Source: Dipetalonema caudispina
Lineage: Eukaryota; Nematoda; Chromadorea; Rhabditida; Onchocercidae
Reading direction: 5' to 3'
DNA length: 64,000 nucleotides
Assembly (NCBI GenBank): GCA_013365325.1
Contig: JABVXV010000086.1
Coordinates: forward strand, 147,687 to 211,686
Shown: one piece after another, positions 54,077-64,000 of the stretch
How positions within the stretch are numbered: position 1 is the stretch's first letter
Layout: the number at the start of each line of letters is the position of its first letter
Position numbers and translations under genes: made by a program
Notes under the pieces: generated by a model
Told to the model about the DNA's origin: nothing
Databases searched by the model: none
What the model saw: the letters and a program-made list of their open reading frames with translations, nothing else

Positions 54077-57000
54077 TCAAATTTTAAAAATTTGCTTTAT
54101 TATTTATGAAATTTTTTTCTTTCATTTCATCCCGATAGTATAATTTAGTAATAATAAGTAATATTTTGTAATAAGTAATAAAAGTAAAAATTTTATAATA
54201 AGTAATAAAATTTTATTTTATTTTATAATAAGTAATAAAAGTAAAAATTTTCAATTTTAAAAACTCATTCCATTCTTAATAAATTCTTGTCAATTCAAAT
54301 AATACAATAAAACAATACTATTAGACAATAGTAATAGGGAATTTTAAAATGCTAATTAGTACTTTTTTTTTGTTTAATGAATTGCTTCCATTATTAGTAC
54401 AAATTTGAATAAAATTTACTAACTTAGAACATATGCTAATATAATGCATATATGCAGCAATGACAATAGCAGCTCGAGAACATCCTCCTTTACAGTGGAT
54501 GACAACGACATTTTGCGCATTTGCAGATAACCAATTCTCAAGCAATTTGCATATTGAACAAAGTCGATCAAGTGGTGGTGCTAATTCTTCAGGCCAACCA
54601 AATTCAACAACTGAATGCAAACGGCCAAGATCACTGCGTTTTTTTGATAAATTGAAAATCTGCAAAAATTTTTTATTTAAAATCATTTCATCCTTAAATA
54701 AATATACTTCAATTGTAAACAAAAACAAGTATATTGATACTATGAATAAGATAAACAAATATTAGATACATTTTTGTGCACTTTCAAAATTTCAATACCC
54801 ATTTATAATATCCATCAAAACGAAAAAAAAAAAAAATTGTGAGAATAAAGAAAACTGTTCATTCCAAATAAAATATTACTGTAAACAAATAAGTTTTTTT
54901 TTTGTTTAAAGAAGAGAATTAAAAATGAAATGAAATAAAATATCTATTAATTATTGATAGTTTTCGAAATGAATATGATGTATTATCTTATATATTTGAG
55001 GTTCATAGTTTATTTTTTTTTTTAAAGTTTTTATTTTATTTGTTGTTTTTTTTTTCCTTTTTTTTCTATTTGTTATTTGTTTGTATTGTAATTTTTTTTA
55101 AGTTGTTTTGATTATTGTTTCTTTTTTGTTTTTTTTTTTATTAGTAACATATAATTTAATTGAAGTATTATTATAGTGGTAAATAAATTGGAATTTTATT
55201 TGAATTTATAAATTATGCATGCAGAATTTATCCATCTCATTCGATTTTTGTTTTTTTTTTTTTTACTTTTACCACTTTATTAGTTTAATTTTTCATAAAA
55301 TATCTCCCTCAAATTGTTAAATAAATAGAAAGTATTGAAATTTGAAAGATTAAATAAACAGATAAGTGTAGGAGATAGCATAGTGCGGTTAAAACTTATA
55401 TTTGAAAGATCGGCAAAATTATTGTCCTTGCATTGTCACAATTGATAAATCTTTATTTGATGTGAAATAAGATAGGAGGTGTTATGTTACATCCATTAAT
55501 GTTTCATTCATAAATCAATCAATTTCAAATTTAAATTCTACTTCAAAATATGCCTCAAAATTTTGTCCTCAAATTAATTCATAAGCTTTTTTTAAATCAA
55601 TTGGATAAAATTTGACAATCATTCAGAACATATAAATTATAAATAAAATTTTTTTTTACACTTTTTTTTTTCATTCAATTTTTTCTTCTTTTTTTTTTTT
55701 GAAAACAAATTTTTCCTTTTTTTTTCTTTTTTTTTTTTTTTTTTATAAATTTGATTAATTGATGCATTTGTCAAATTTGGTTTTTTATTTTTTGTTTCAC
55801 CATCAAAAAGAACTACTAAAATCGTATCAGGCAAATATGAAAGAAAGAAGACATCTATTAATTGTGCTTCTCTTTTTTTTTTTAAATTCAATTTTTCCTG
55901 AGATTTTTTTCTGAAAATATTTTCTATTTCTATAAATAGAAAGCTCTTTCCTATGAATTCAATTTTTTTTTTGGGGATTTTTCTCTTTTTTTTTTTTTGA
56001 AATTCCCTTTTTGAATAAATGAAAAGCTTTTTTTCCATTTCTTCCAAAGAAGTTTTTTTTTTATTTGATAACTAAACTTTTCAAGCATAATAAAAAAACT
56101 GCGAAGTGTAGCAAAAAAAAAAAAAAAAAACACTAAGCAAAAGAAAACTAAATATAAATTAGCTTAAATTATATTAAATATTGCAAATTAATGTAAATCA
56201 CAGCTAAAGTTAAATTTATTGTTTTATTGAATGATCTTACTTGACCCTAACCTTGTAAATAAGTTAGTGATTTAAATGAAAAGTATTACTTTCAAATTTT
56301 AAGAAATATGAAAAAATAGTTCAACAAATGATTTGTTGGAAGAACAATGAAATTTTTCAAACATTTTTTTTTTTCGAAAACTTTAGCATGTTTCAAAAGA
56401 AGTAGAAAAAGAAATTGTCACAATCAGTTTAGTTAAAATATTGTTAGTATAAATCGGATAAACAAGCAAATATATTAGCTATGACAGAAGTTTTTTTTTT
56501 TTTTTTTTGCAAATAATGCATAATTTATTTCATAACAAAATATTTTGAAATGTTAATAAATTGATGAAAATAAGTGATGAAGAAAGGTTAGTAATATATC
56601 TTAAGTTCTCTTACAGAATCATTTATTTATTTAACCGGAATGTTAAATACTTTGCCATATCCGGCATACAATTAAACTTATAATGGGAACGTAAATATCC
56701 ACTTAATTCTGAAAATACATTTAGATAAGCTGTAAGTAGCATATCAGATTTAAATGTAATAGTTCAAAGGTCATTTAACAATATCCATTTGATAGTTTAA
56801 AAAGAAATTGTCTTCTTCAAGCGATTTACTCTCTTTCCCTTACCAAGAAGATCGTCTAATTAGAAATTATTTCTATTGCAATTTTTTCTAATTAATTATT
56901 AAATTTCATATTTTTCTCTCATTTTTTTTTTTTTTTTTTAAACTCTAATCCTAAACTCTTTTCATTTAAACTAAACAAATCATTTCACTATTGATTATTC

Positions 57001-58456
57001 CTCCAGCAACAATATTCCTTCTTTTCATCTCTAACTATTATTTGTTAATTTTATCACAGAAATTAGTAATTTTATCAATTCCTTTTAAATCGTACAATTC
57101 CTTAAATTGAACTTTTATTGTTTTTTGTTTTGTTTAGTTTTGTTACCTTTAAATCTTCTAGTTCTTTCCATTTTCGTGTATGCAAAAAAGAATTTACCTT
57201 CAAAATTCTTTAATTATCAGTGTTATCCTAATTAAGAGGCTAATTTTTGCATAGTAATGAATTAATGGTGAAATTAATAAAGATAAGAATTGAAGAAATA
57301 CTTTGTAGTGTTCAGAATGATTACGTCGAAGAAGCACAGTGATATCTTTGAGATCTATTCGATATTGCGCATCTGTACTATCTGATGGAAATAGAGCTGC
57401 TGAAAAATAAAATTTTAAGTTTCGTTTCATAATTTAAATATGAGTTAAATAATTAATCGTATAAATGTGAAACAGACTGAAATACGTCAAAAAATGCAAA
57501 TAAATAAAATACAGATGATGAATGATAATTTGTATTATTTATAATACATTTCAAATATCATATTTTGTATAGGATAAAAGATTTGCAAAAGTTTAATTAA
57601 ATTTAAAAAATTCCTTCTACAAAAGTCTGAAACTTTAAGATTTATTGTGCAAATTTCCGTAATACACAAAAATTTGAAAATTTATGATTAAATGTCAAAA
57701 TTTTTTCAAATCAATACAAATAGGAAAAAATTAATGGAAATTTGAAAATTTTTTATTTAGATGTAAAAATCTTTTCAAAAGAAATTTAAAAAATATTCAA
57801 TTAGATTTAACATTTTTCTCAATCCCTATATACAAGTAAATAAGGTAAGCATTAATTTACATTCTTTTCTCTAAAAAGAATGAAAATTTCAAAATGAGCA
57901 ATTATTCGGTTTATTGTTTCGTACGGACGCATCAAATTTTTACTTAAATTAGGCGATCAAAAAACATATGGCGGTAATTTGTAATAGTTTCACGAATTTT
58001 TTCTTATTTTCTTTTTGTAATGTGACGCAAATGATTGAAGTAAAAACGAAAATGTATTCATTTAATGGATGAATCATTTTTATACGAAATGAAGAAAATA
58101 AATGGAAGAATCGAATTGTAATTGTAATTGTAAATGTAATTGAATGCAATACATTGATAACAAAATTTAACTGATTTGCATTTGAAAGAATAAAAAAAAT
58201 AAATAAATAAATAAATAAACTATTAAGAAATTAAAATAAAATCAAACAAAAGAAGGCAGAATTGTATAAAATAGTCTCATCAATTATTTTTTAATAATGT
58301 TAAAATTAAAATTAAAATTTCAAATTCTATACCAATAATTCGTTCGGTAACATATTGTAGCTTTATAGTTGACGGTGAAGCAATTTCCATCTTGGCTAAT
58401 GTTGTATGATTGCTGGAGCTAGGCACTGATGTTTCCATAGCTAGCATTGATGGCTT
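13020..58456 (-). CDS. tns-1: Tensin, full-length isoform (PTEN-like phosphatase-C2-SH2-PTB)
   Basis: I trace 28 coding exons over 45 kb. Every junction keeps phase, and from the ATG at 58447 they sum to 4,140 bases, or 1,379 aa. Domain order is tensin-specific: phosphatase-like (about 32-178), C2-like (about 179-320), Pro/Ser-rich linker (about 320-1090), SH2 (about 1108-1220) and PTB (about 1237-1379). Human tensin motifs recur throughout: [91 protein letters not shown]. Tensins link integrin tails (through PTB) and tyrosine-phosphorylated partners (through SH2) to actin at focal adhesions and, in nematodes, muscle attachment sites. The first exon begins after TTTTAG at 58457, so it may be trans-spliced or preceded by an exon outside my support. 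All introns are GT-AG except one GC-AG. Introns reach about 8 kb. Confidence 0.93.
14069..14105. repeat. (CT)n microsatellite in a tensin intron
   Basis: A TC-dinucleotide run with interruptions lies inside the GC-AG intron of tensin. Comparable GA/CT runs occur at about 21039-21065, 22015-22075, 27018-27050, 28780-28803, 42196-42220, 42490-42520, 49260-49282 and 63214-63262. Confidence 0.9.
18009..23814. other. Tensin intron flanking the internal first exon
   Basis: Apart from the 886-base internal exon, the 5.8 kb between 18009 and 23814 shows no supported gene. The segment 19538-19800 directly upstream of the internal ATG has fewer homopolymers and more CpG than its surroundings and is the best place for an internal promoter. 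From 20041 on there are poly(A)/poly(T) tracts, GAT/GA-rich low complexity (20400-21170) and CT arrays near 22015-22075. Confidence 0.5.
27328..27545. repeat. Compound trinucleotide array (AAT/AAC/CAG-like)
   Basis: About 220 bases of AAT, AAC and AGC-type triplets lie in a tensin intron. All registers give homopolymeric or Asn/Thr/Leu-rich open frames on both strands, none of which is a credible protein. The array sits directly beside the foldback at 27571-27705. Confidence 0.9.
27571..27705. repeat. Foldback element with 39-base arms
   Basis: Arm 27571-27609 is the reverse complement of 27667-27705. By hand, the inner 31 bases are perfect, and the full 39 bases differ at two positions, both G-U wobbles in plus-strand RNA. 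The 57-base loop begins and ends with a further partly complementary stretch (ATCATATATCATC against GATATGAG-like). It could be a small foldback transposon derivative or a long-hairpin RNA. I see no terminal target-site duplication. It lies in a tensin intron. Confidence 0.85.
28509..28554. repeat. (ATT)n microsatellite
   Basis: About 14 uninterrupted ATT units lie 42 bases from the 3' border of tensin exon 19, in the following intron. Confidence 0.95.
37401..45460. other. Largest tensin intron, 8 kb
   Basis: The interval lies between tensin exons 8 and 9. It contains A/T homopolymers, a TAG/TAA array (41460-41935), GA runs, and diverged local duplications (about 42830-43110). A short segment at 38740-38870 has more G+C and an open frame on the plus strand but no start, donor or homology that I recognise. 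I do not call a gene. Confidence 0.55.
41460..41935. repeat. TAG/TAA trinucleotide array with higher-order copies
   Basis: Nearly 480 bases consist of TAG, TAA and related triplets. Longer units recur: GTACTAAAA-type starts at about 41491, 41634 and 41759, and TATTAATAGTACGRTAAA blocks occur near 41580, 41720 and 41830. So it is a segmental tandem duplication within a microsatellite, of roughly 125-145 bases per unit. Confidence 0.85.
45826..45883. ncRNA. Candidate small-RNA hairpin in a tensin intron
   Basis: Positions 45826-45850 pair with 45859-45883 over 25 positions around an 8-base loop. There is one T-T mismatch (45839/45870) and one wobble (45832/45877), which is G-U in plus-strand RNA. 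The region is richer in G+C than the neighbouring intron. A precursor of about 58 bases fits a short pre-miRNA, but I recognise neither arm and cannot set the strand firmly. A palindromic repeat is the alternative. Confidence 0.35.
46709..47070. repeat. 43-base minisatellite, about eight copies
   Basis: The unit is CATTTTATCCATTTCAAATA followed by TCTCCTCTCMCATTTTGCYA and CTT. The first copy (from 46709) is the most diverged and the last (47056) is partial. Copies differ at two positions: C or A before CATTTTG, and T or C in GCYAC. These variants are grouped along the array, as expected from stepwise duplication. The pyrimidine-rich unit lacks stops, so all three plus frames are open. It is not a CRISPR, because the copies are contiguous with no spacers. 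Confidence 0.95.
54038..54073. repeat. (AAT)n microsatellite
   Basis: About 12 AAT units lie in the tensin intron between exons 3 and 4. Confidence 0.95.
54660..57301. other. Tensin intron 2, 2.6 kb
   Basis: The intron lies between the exon ending EHYK and the phosphatase P-loop exon. It is A/T-rich with long T tracts (55020-55140, 55655-55745, 55960-56060, 56925-56940). The frames at 55637-56133 are Lys/Phe low complexity caused by these tracts and I do not support them as genes. Confidence 0.6.
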
Positions 58457-61400
58457 CTAAAATTGAAATTTCATAATTATCCAATTAATCAATTTATCAC
58501 TTAATTAATGTTTTTGTTGAAAAATTTCAAATTTTTTTGGTCACAAATTATAATTCCCTACGCTAACCCTTTTAGTATATTGTAAGTAGGATATGTTGCT
58601 CAATTTAATTGTTGTAAATTAATTCTACATCAATGTGTGAGCATTTGATGAACAATGTTTATATCTTTAATTAATCTTGAAATATAAATAAATTTTAACA
58701 GTTACAACAACTGCTCAATCTTTCCGGCAAATCTTTTGGGTAATTCATTGATTAGCCAAAAATACATTGTAACAGCTTGAGGTGCTACAATTTCCTTCTT
58801 CTAATTGCTCCATTAAAAAAAAAAAAAAAACAAATTTTTGATAAAATCTTAACAAAAAAAACAAAAAATTTAAATGATATTTTTTCTCTTGCTTTTTAAC
58901 CTTAAAAATTGCATCATATGTTACCTAAAAAATTCTACTACATTATCATATCTTAGTTATGAAAATATAAACAATAAATTTTATAATTTTTAAATTTTCA
59001 AAATCAAAAAAAAAGAGCTTTCATAGAATAGAGTTAACAAACTTGAAATATTTCTTTTTTTTTTTTTCTTAAATCAAATAAGGTAATAAAAAATGATTGT
59101 ATTTAGTATAGAGTAATTATATAAAATATGCGAGTAAATTTTTTCCAACTAAATAATTGATAAATAATGGAAATAAATGATATGTATAAGAAGGAAATTG
59201 ATAATAGAATAGTTCCGGCAGTCGAATGAATTTGAAATAATCATTAAAAGATTAGACGGACGAGCTAAAAGATAAGTTGCAAATGAGTAGAATTACAACT
59301 TCTATCCATTCCCAAACATTTTAAATTCTTTGAAGAAGCAACTGTTCAATTATATCTTCCTTTCTTTCATTCATTCAACATTAACGTATAAACGTTGAAT
59401 ATTTATTGGAACACTCATCATCACTTATCGATAATATTCGATGATCAAAATAACATTTGATAAAATGATAAATAATTAATTTTTCATAAAAATCAAAAGA
59501 AAAAAAATTTACATTTTATAATTTAAGAGAAACAAACTATTTATCCTATTTTATATTTTACCTACTTTTTTTTTTTTTTTTATAATTTGCAAAACTTAAA
59601 TTTGAAATTATTCAATAATTGCAAGGAAAAAAAAAAAAAGGAAAAATTCAGTGGAAAATTTTCAATATGAAATAATAATAATAAGTGAAGAAATGTAAAT
59701 ATTGTAAGAGTAATGTAATGCATGAAAATTTTTATTCAACTAATTTTATGTTAATATAAATAAAGTAAAATTTTCATACACATATGTTATAATTTGGCTG
59801 AAGAAATGCAACATAATTCTTTTAATATTGCTAAAAATTTATGCATAATTTTAAAATTTGCCAAAAAATTAAAATTATTGTCAATATTGATTACTACTAG
59901 TTTACAATAGTAAAAATGAATTTTTTCGAACAATTGAGAAATAATACGATAATATCCTACCGCATATTAATCATATTATTAGTATTAATTACTACTAGCA
60001 TATTTTTTACAAATTTTAAAATAGGAAAAAAAATTTTTTTTTTTTCAAATATTATTATAAATTAAATGATGAATAAATTTTATTTAATAAGAAAATTGTT
60101 ACGAGGAAAACGATGACAAGAAAGTTGGAAATATTTGTTCGAGAATAAACATTGAATGAGTCATATCATCGAGAGTATAAATAGCAAAAACTTTCATCTA
60201 ACTTTGTAACTTCAATGCATTTCTGTCGTTTAAAATGATATATAATAATTGTGATGCTTAAATTTTAGCTAAACAACAAATTCCCACGGGTAGAAATGAT
60301 GAAAAGTTGAATTATTACTCATCAAATTATTGGCAAAATTGTACTAAAAAGGACATTTGAGAAATTTTGTTCTAAAATTCCAATTTTCTTTTCCTTGCAA
60401 TAATTGAAGTACGAAGTTGTACACATAGTTGATCATCATCTGATGATTTAACCAGAAACTAAGCGATGAAGGAAATTGAAAAGGATAAAATTTGAATGGT
60501 CAGAAATTGAAAACATTGGAATTTGATAAAATTGAATTGATAAAATTTTTAGAAAAATTTCCAAAACATTCCTTTTTATTCTTTTCGAATAAATTTCCAA
60601 ACTGTAATATTTCAATTAAATTTAATCATTCAATTTCATTTGTCCAAAATAATTTAATCATAAAGTAACTCTATCTTAGCATAAAGTAAGAAAGAATAGA
60701 TTGATTAATTTAACCAAATAGTAATTAGAATAATTTTTTTTAACTGTTTGCTTTACTAATTTTATTGTTGAATTAATAAGTTTAAATAAAGTTTTTTTCT
60801 TCACTTTATTAATTATTATTGTTTAGTGGAGAGGAGTTCTTCGATTCGGTAAATGAATACTGAATAAATTGAATTAAATTAAATTTAAGCTAAGTTTTCT
60901 TTCTCAACTTTTAGCATTTTTAAGTGGAGAGTGATGATGAAGAGGATTGAGGAATGGGATCGTATTACATCGTATCGGATAGGATGAACAAACGTTTTCC
61001 AATTCTCTTCTGTTCAATTATTCGGTAACCCATTTTGTTGCTAAAGAATAACGCTTTCTATTCAATTTTTACTTCAAAATTACAATCGTACAATTTTTTT
61101 TTTTAAATCTAAACAGATTCAACTAATCAATCAACAGAAGCATATTTTAACATTATCATTGCTTACTTTAAATTATTGCTAATTAGTTTTAAAACAAAAA
61201 AAAAAAAAAACAGAAGAAATAGTTGGAATAATTGTAATAATCTAAAATATTAAAAGATTCTATTAATCAATCGTTATAGCCATAGTTTGATATTATTATC
61301 GTTCCCTTCAAATTATTGTCAATTAGTTTAAAAAAGTTAAAGCAACGAAAACAACCTAAAATATTTCATTGTATATTTTGATTTAAAAAAAAGCGAATTT

Positions 61401-62179
61401 ATAATTATCAAAATATCGGTAGCAAACATTAATTACATGCAATTTGTCCTTTGTGGCTAATAAAATTTAATTAAAATTTGGCACTAATTAAGTCCAATTC
61501 ATCCTCTTCCTTAATGACGGATATCAATATTTGACCAAAATTGGAGAAAAAAATCTAACAATGAAATGAATATTAAATAGAAATAAACTTGGCAAATTCG
61601 GAATTTTAAGTTAGAAATTGAAAATTTTCGGATCATATCGACAATCACAAAAAAGAAAAAAAAACTTCCAAACTTGAATAGTTTTAAAATTCGAACCAAA
61701 GATAACCTTTTCTTTTGTTTTATGCGCCACTCGGAAGCAAAACATCGTTGCTTTATTCTTTCTTACAATTGATTTCTTAAAGAACCAATAAAATTTAATA
61801 AAAATTAAAACAAAAAAAAAAACTTTCGAATTTAACAAATAAATGTTTCGAAATTTGCATACACATTTAGAATTTATATTTGAATAATAGATAATATTAT
61901 TACAATTGCAAATCTGTTAAGCAGTAACAATCAACTATATTAGCTGTTGTGGAAAAATTTCAATTTGAATTTATGAAATTGAAATTGAAAAAAAAAAGAA
62001 AATATACAATAAAGATTAGCTTTTTAAGCTTCTAATATGAACATATAATTTGAAAGGATATGAAATAAAAATGACAGATGTTCCAAAGGTTCACACAATA
62101 ATTTTTTCCAAAAATACCAGGTAAGACAATGAAAACAATAATTATCGTCCAGTAATTGTTGAAGATAATTATGTATGCT

Positions 62180-62225
62180 TGCTGTTGTTGTTGTTGTTGT
62201 TGTTGTTATTGTTGTTCTTTGTTGT
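62180..62225. repeat. (GTT)n microsatellite
   Basis: A run of TTG/GTT triplets is followed by a T tract. It gives a polythreonine-like frame on the minus strand that is not a gene. Confidence 0.9.
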
Positions 62226-62661
62226 TTGTTGTTTTTTTTTTTTTTGCTGTTCTTATTGTTAGATGTAATTCGATTCATCAATACACTTCTTAATCAATTA
62301 AATTCTTTAGCATAATTTCTGAAAATTTTTTTTCAACAACAATAATCAACAACAGTAACAACAAATGATAAAAAAAAAAAAAAAAAACATTATAGTTTAA
62401 TGAGTAATTTTGGATTAAAATAATTCACATTAATACTATTTTAGGAATAAAAATCTTTTCTTATAGGAAAATATTTAAATTAATAGAAATCTGTTGTAGA
62501 TATAAAATGTAATCGAATAATTCATTCATCGATAATTTTATAAAAAAATACAAAAATTTCACTTAAAAGAAAAAGAAAAAATTAGATAAAATAAATCGAT
62601 GAAATAAATCTATTAATAATTTAAAAAAAAAAAAAAGTTTAGATTATACATACAGAAACAG

Positions 62662-62662
<1 letters not shown>

Positions 62663-62702
<40 letters not shown>

Positions 62703-62710
62703 TACACACA
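62663..62710. repeat. (CA)n microsatellite
   Basis: A CA-dinucleotide run of about 40-48 bases, with small interruptions at its ends. Confidence 0.95.
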
Positions 62711-62978
62711 CTGATAATAACAGTAGTAATTGTCGTCGTAGTAATAGTAAATGAGATGATGTTGGTGATGGTGGTGTTGGTTGTAGTAAAAATGGATATA
62801 TAACATCCTTGTATACGTAATATTGTTGTGGGTTCATTAGGTTGACAGTTGACAAAGGTCTATCTTCTCCTCTTCTCCTCTTCTCTTTCTCTTTCTTTTT
62901 CTTTTTCATCATCTTTATGAGATACCTCCAAAAGCAGGTAATATAGCAATAAAAAGAATAGAATATGAAGGATATATA

Positions 62979-63067
62979 TGTGTGTACACACACACACACA
63001 CACATACACACACACATACACATACACATACACACATACACATACACACACACATACACACATACAC
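62979..63067. repeat. Interrupted (CA)n microsatellite with CATACA variants
   Basis: About 90 bases of CA repeat are interrupted by regular TA steps. It lies roughly 270 bases from the other CA run. Confidence 0.95.
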
Positions 63068-63883
63068 GCAAGTATCACGCGACCTTTTCATATTTATGCA
63101 TAACTCACACCAATCACTAATGGCTATCTTAAAATCGCTGAAAATCTCTGTTACTTCTATTATGGTATTTTCACAGACGAATAAATGTATTATTTATAAA
63201 CTTTAGTACATAAAGAGAGGGAGAGAGAGAGACAGAGAGAGAGAAAGAGAGAGGGAAAGAGATATATCAATTAATTCATATTTATAATTTGGCAATGATG
63301 AAAGTTGTGATAATGAGAGCTAAAGTATTGCTTTAATGAGTTATCAGAGATTGATGGTATCATCGTTCCTTATAAAACATCATAAAGATTCTTAACAAAG
63401 TTTATCAAATGAAATGTAAGTTTTCGTTTTTATTAAAAATCTATAAAATAAGACCTAAGGCATCGTTTTTTTTTTTTATCAAAGTCAATAAAATGAGTAA
63501 TCGAAAGGATGGTTTTAATGTTATCCCATCTTTATTCTTTTACCGCTTTCTAAAATATTTCGCAAAAAGAACATCGAATAATTTTGTCTATCGTTTTCTT
63601 TATATTTTTCTTCGTATTGTATGTAAAAGTAATGAAAATTTATTAAAATTTTTTTTTCAAAACTCGAAAAATTTATGAGCTTTACAATTTCATTCAGTAA
63701 AAAACGATTCGTCATCAAGTTGGCATCATTTGCTACTATGAATAAATATAATATGAATTAATGTAAAAGATTTATTATTGAGTGGTATTTCACTTTCAGC
63801 AACAAAATCTTCAGCAAGAATGATAATAATGATAATAATGTTAATAATAATGGTAATAACTTTCAACTATTGTAATTGCAGTG

Positions 63884-64000
<117 letters not shown>

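Larger units (their letters stand above)
50672..58456 (-). other. tns-1: Tensin exons 1-7: phosphatase-like and C2-like domains
   Basis: Exons: 58456-58333, 57399-57302, 54659-54424, 53922-53839, 52416-52261, 51967-51759, 50866-50672. Exon 3 carries the P-loop [20 protein letters not shown] with Cys127 and Arg133, so the C-x5-R signature is intact. Vertebrate tensin-1 has Asn in place of this Cys. The WPD-like position reads FGWPEE, with Glu95 where PTEN and human tensin have Asp. Exons 5-7 form the C2 domain ([45 protein letters not shown]). The exon 2 donor must be AAA/GTATTT at 57302, not one base later, to keep frame. The likely start Met (58447) gives 31 residues before YVTERII, longer than the N-terminus of human tensin-1. 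Confidence 0.9.

Noticed and set aside
55637..56133. Lysine-rich frames of 60-136 codons on the minus strand
   Set aside because: Translations of poly(T) tracts in a tensin intron, with no coding composition outside the lysines.
62613..63078. 152-codon minus-strand frame with Val-Cys repeats flanking RPLSTVNLMNPQQYYVYKDV
   Set aside because: Most of it is CA microsatellite. The middle part looks less repetitive, but has no recognisable family or splice sites I could defend, so no gene is called.
63409..63718. Overlapping open frames of 89 (plus) and 65 (minus) codons
   Set aside because: Phe/Lys-rich, both strands open at once, no homology recognised, no clear initiation or splice context.

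Overview
The window is nuclear DNA of a nematode. The evidence is a strongly AT-rich background, small phase-consistent exons with TTTTCAG/TTTTAG-type acceptors, acceptor-like sites a few bases upstream of several start codons (typical of spliced-leader trans-splicing), and proteins that read closest to Caenorhabditis orthologues where I can recall them. I cannot name the species. A parasitic clade III-like nematode is a guess from the base composition and the microsatellite-rich introns. I see no bacterial, viral or transposon coding sequence.

Left part (1-10.4 kb) is a compact housekeeping block. It holds the 5' part of eIF2alpha (minus strand, runs off the left edge), prohibitin-1 (minus, 6 exons, 276 aa), ribosomal protein eL15/uL15-family L27a (plus, 2 exons, 147 aa), acidic ribosomal protein P1 (plus, 2 exons, 118 aa) and the ciliary GTPase ARL13 (minus, 7 exons, 363 aa). 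From memory, the C. elegans orthologues are neighbours on one chromosome I clone (Y37E3.5 arl-13, .7 rla-1, .8 rpl-27a, .9 phb-1, .10 eIF2alpha), so this is old conserved microsynteny. Prohibitin and L27a are head to head across about 1.3 kb. The L27a intron holds two adjacent hairpins, one of them a nearly continuous 30-bp stem that could be a small-RNA precursor.

Right part (13-58.5 kb) is one very large minus-strand gene, tensin. I could trace 28 coding exons whose phases all agree and sum to 1,380 codons: PTEN-like phosphatase and C2 domains (58.4-50.7 kb), a long proline/serine-rich linker (50.8-23.8 kb), then SH2 and PTB domains (18.0-13.0 kb). A separate 295-codon exon at 18.65-19.54 kb starts with its own ATG and splices in the same phase to the first SH2 exon, which implies an internal promoter and a 584-aa SH2-PTB isoform lacking the phosphatase half. 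One intron has a GC-AG boundary. The introns are full of poly(A)/poly(T) tracts, di- and trinucleotide arrays, a 43-bp minisatellite, a 39-bp-arm foldback and another miRNA-like hairpin.

58.5-64 kb is upstream of the first tensin exon I can support. I see only repeats there. The window ends inside an AAT array. Translation, mitochondrial-scaffold, cilium and cell-adhesion genes share the window, but nothing suggests a joint pathway.
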